Below, in pieces: positions 39,071 to 39,114 of a stretch of DNA of 39,114 nt. Both the position numbers and the translations under genes were made by a program. How positions within the stretch are numbered: the stretch's first letter is position 1; each line of letters starts with the position of its first letter. The notes under the pieces were generated by a model that saw nothing but the letters and a program-made list of their open reading frames with translations, was not told where the DNA came from and ran no database searches. Source of the stretch: an uncultured Jannaschia sp. (GTDB lineage: Bacteria > Pseudomonadota > Alphaproteobacteria > Rhodobacterales > Rhodobacteraceae); assembly GCF_947494055.1 (NCBI RefSeq), contig NZ_CANLTR010000033.1, positions 1 through 39,114 on the forward strand. Reading direction: 5' to 3'.

Positions 39071-39114
39071 TTATCTCAGGCTGCCCGCTTGGTGGGGCCG
39101 GCCATGGGTCCGCC

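Overview
The window is GC-rich with dense, often ATGA-overlapping genes. Its gene content points to an alphaproteobacterium of the Rhodobacteraceae type: TupABC/MolABC-like oxyanion uptake, a CueR-controlled copper island, Tn7-like and IS1-type elements. It is accessory DNA, probably a plasmid or genomic island. Taxonomy is inferred from gene families only. No rRNA, tRNA or CRISPR array was found.

Layout. (1) 69-8861 is a molybdate/tungstate region. A MOT1-type permease missing its C-terminus (minus) lies divergent from a molbindin (mop). A five-gene minus operon (trmO-like, orphan modA, and a FecCD/MolABC-type transporter) diverges from tupB-tupC-tupA and an excisionase-HTH/periplasmic-binding-like regulator. 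The shared promoter region (5372-5550) holds overlapping CCGTA half-sites. (2) 9155-11564 is a three-gene minus cluster: AAA+ ATPase, MbcA/ParS/Xre-type protein, and a frameshifted PPP-type metallophosphatase. A 14-bp perfect palindrome sits upstream. (3) 11926-18793 is the core of a Tn7-like transposon on the minus strand: tnsA, tniA (DDE), tniB (AAA) and tniQ. Period-22 repeats beyond tniQ look like TnsB/TniA sites. A stand-alone IS1595-type zinc-ribbon protein lies upstream of tnsA. (4) 19005-35010 is a copper-resistance island, possibly transposon cargo: cytochrome c, copZ, P1B ATPase, cueR, DUF305 membrane protein, glutaredoxin-MauE fusion, DsbA-like protein, DUF411 protein, TolC-type lipoprotein, a compact two-domain-like multicopper oxidase, two cupredoxins, CusF-like protein, PcoA/PcoB and an L,D-transpeptidase. 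At least three CueR-type promoters are readable. (5) 35022-38100 is a 3.08-kb IS1-family element with 29-bp inverted repeats (28/29) and four passenger genes, including an AT-rich AAA ATPase. (6) 38239-39070 is a broken MFS efflux gene.

How the parts fit together: region 1 gathers Mo/W through four uptake routes and stores or senses it (Mop, the HTH-PBP regulator). Region 4 exports cytosolic Cu(I) (P1B ATPase, CopZ), oxidises and buffers copper in the periplasm (oxidases, cupredoxins, CusF), and adds a thiol-redox module and an envelope enzyme. Regions 3 and 5 are the mobility machinery that probably assembled the segment. The strongest candidates for undescribed biology are the AAA/MbcA-like/phosphatase trio, the Tn7-like element with its detached zinc-ribbon protein, and the passenger-loaded IS1-type element.
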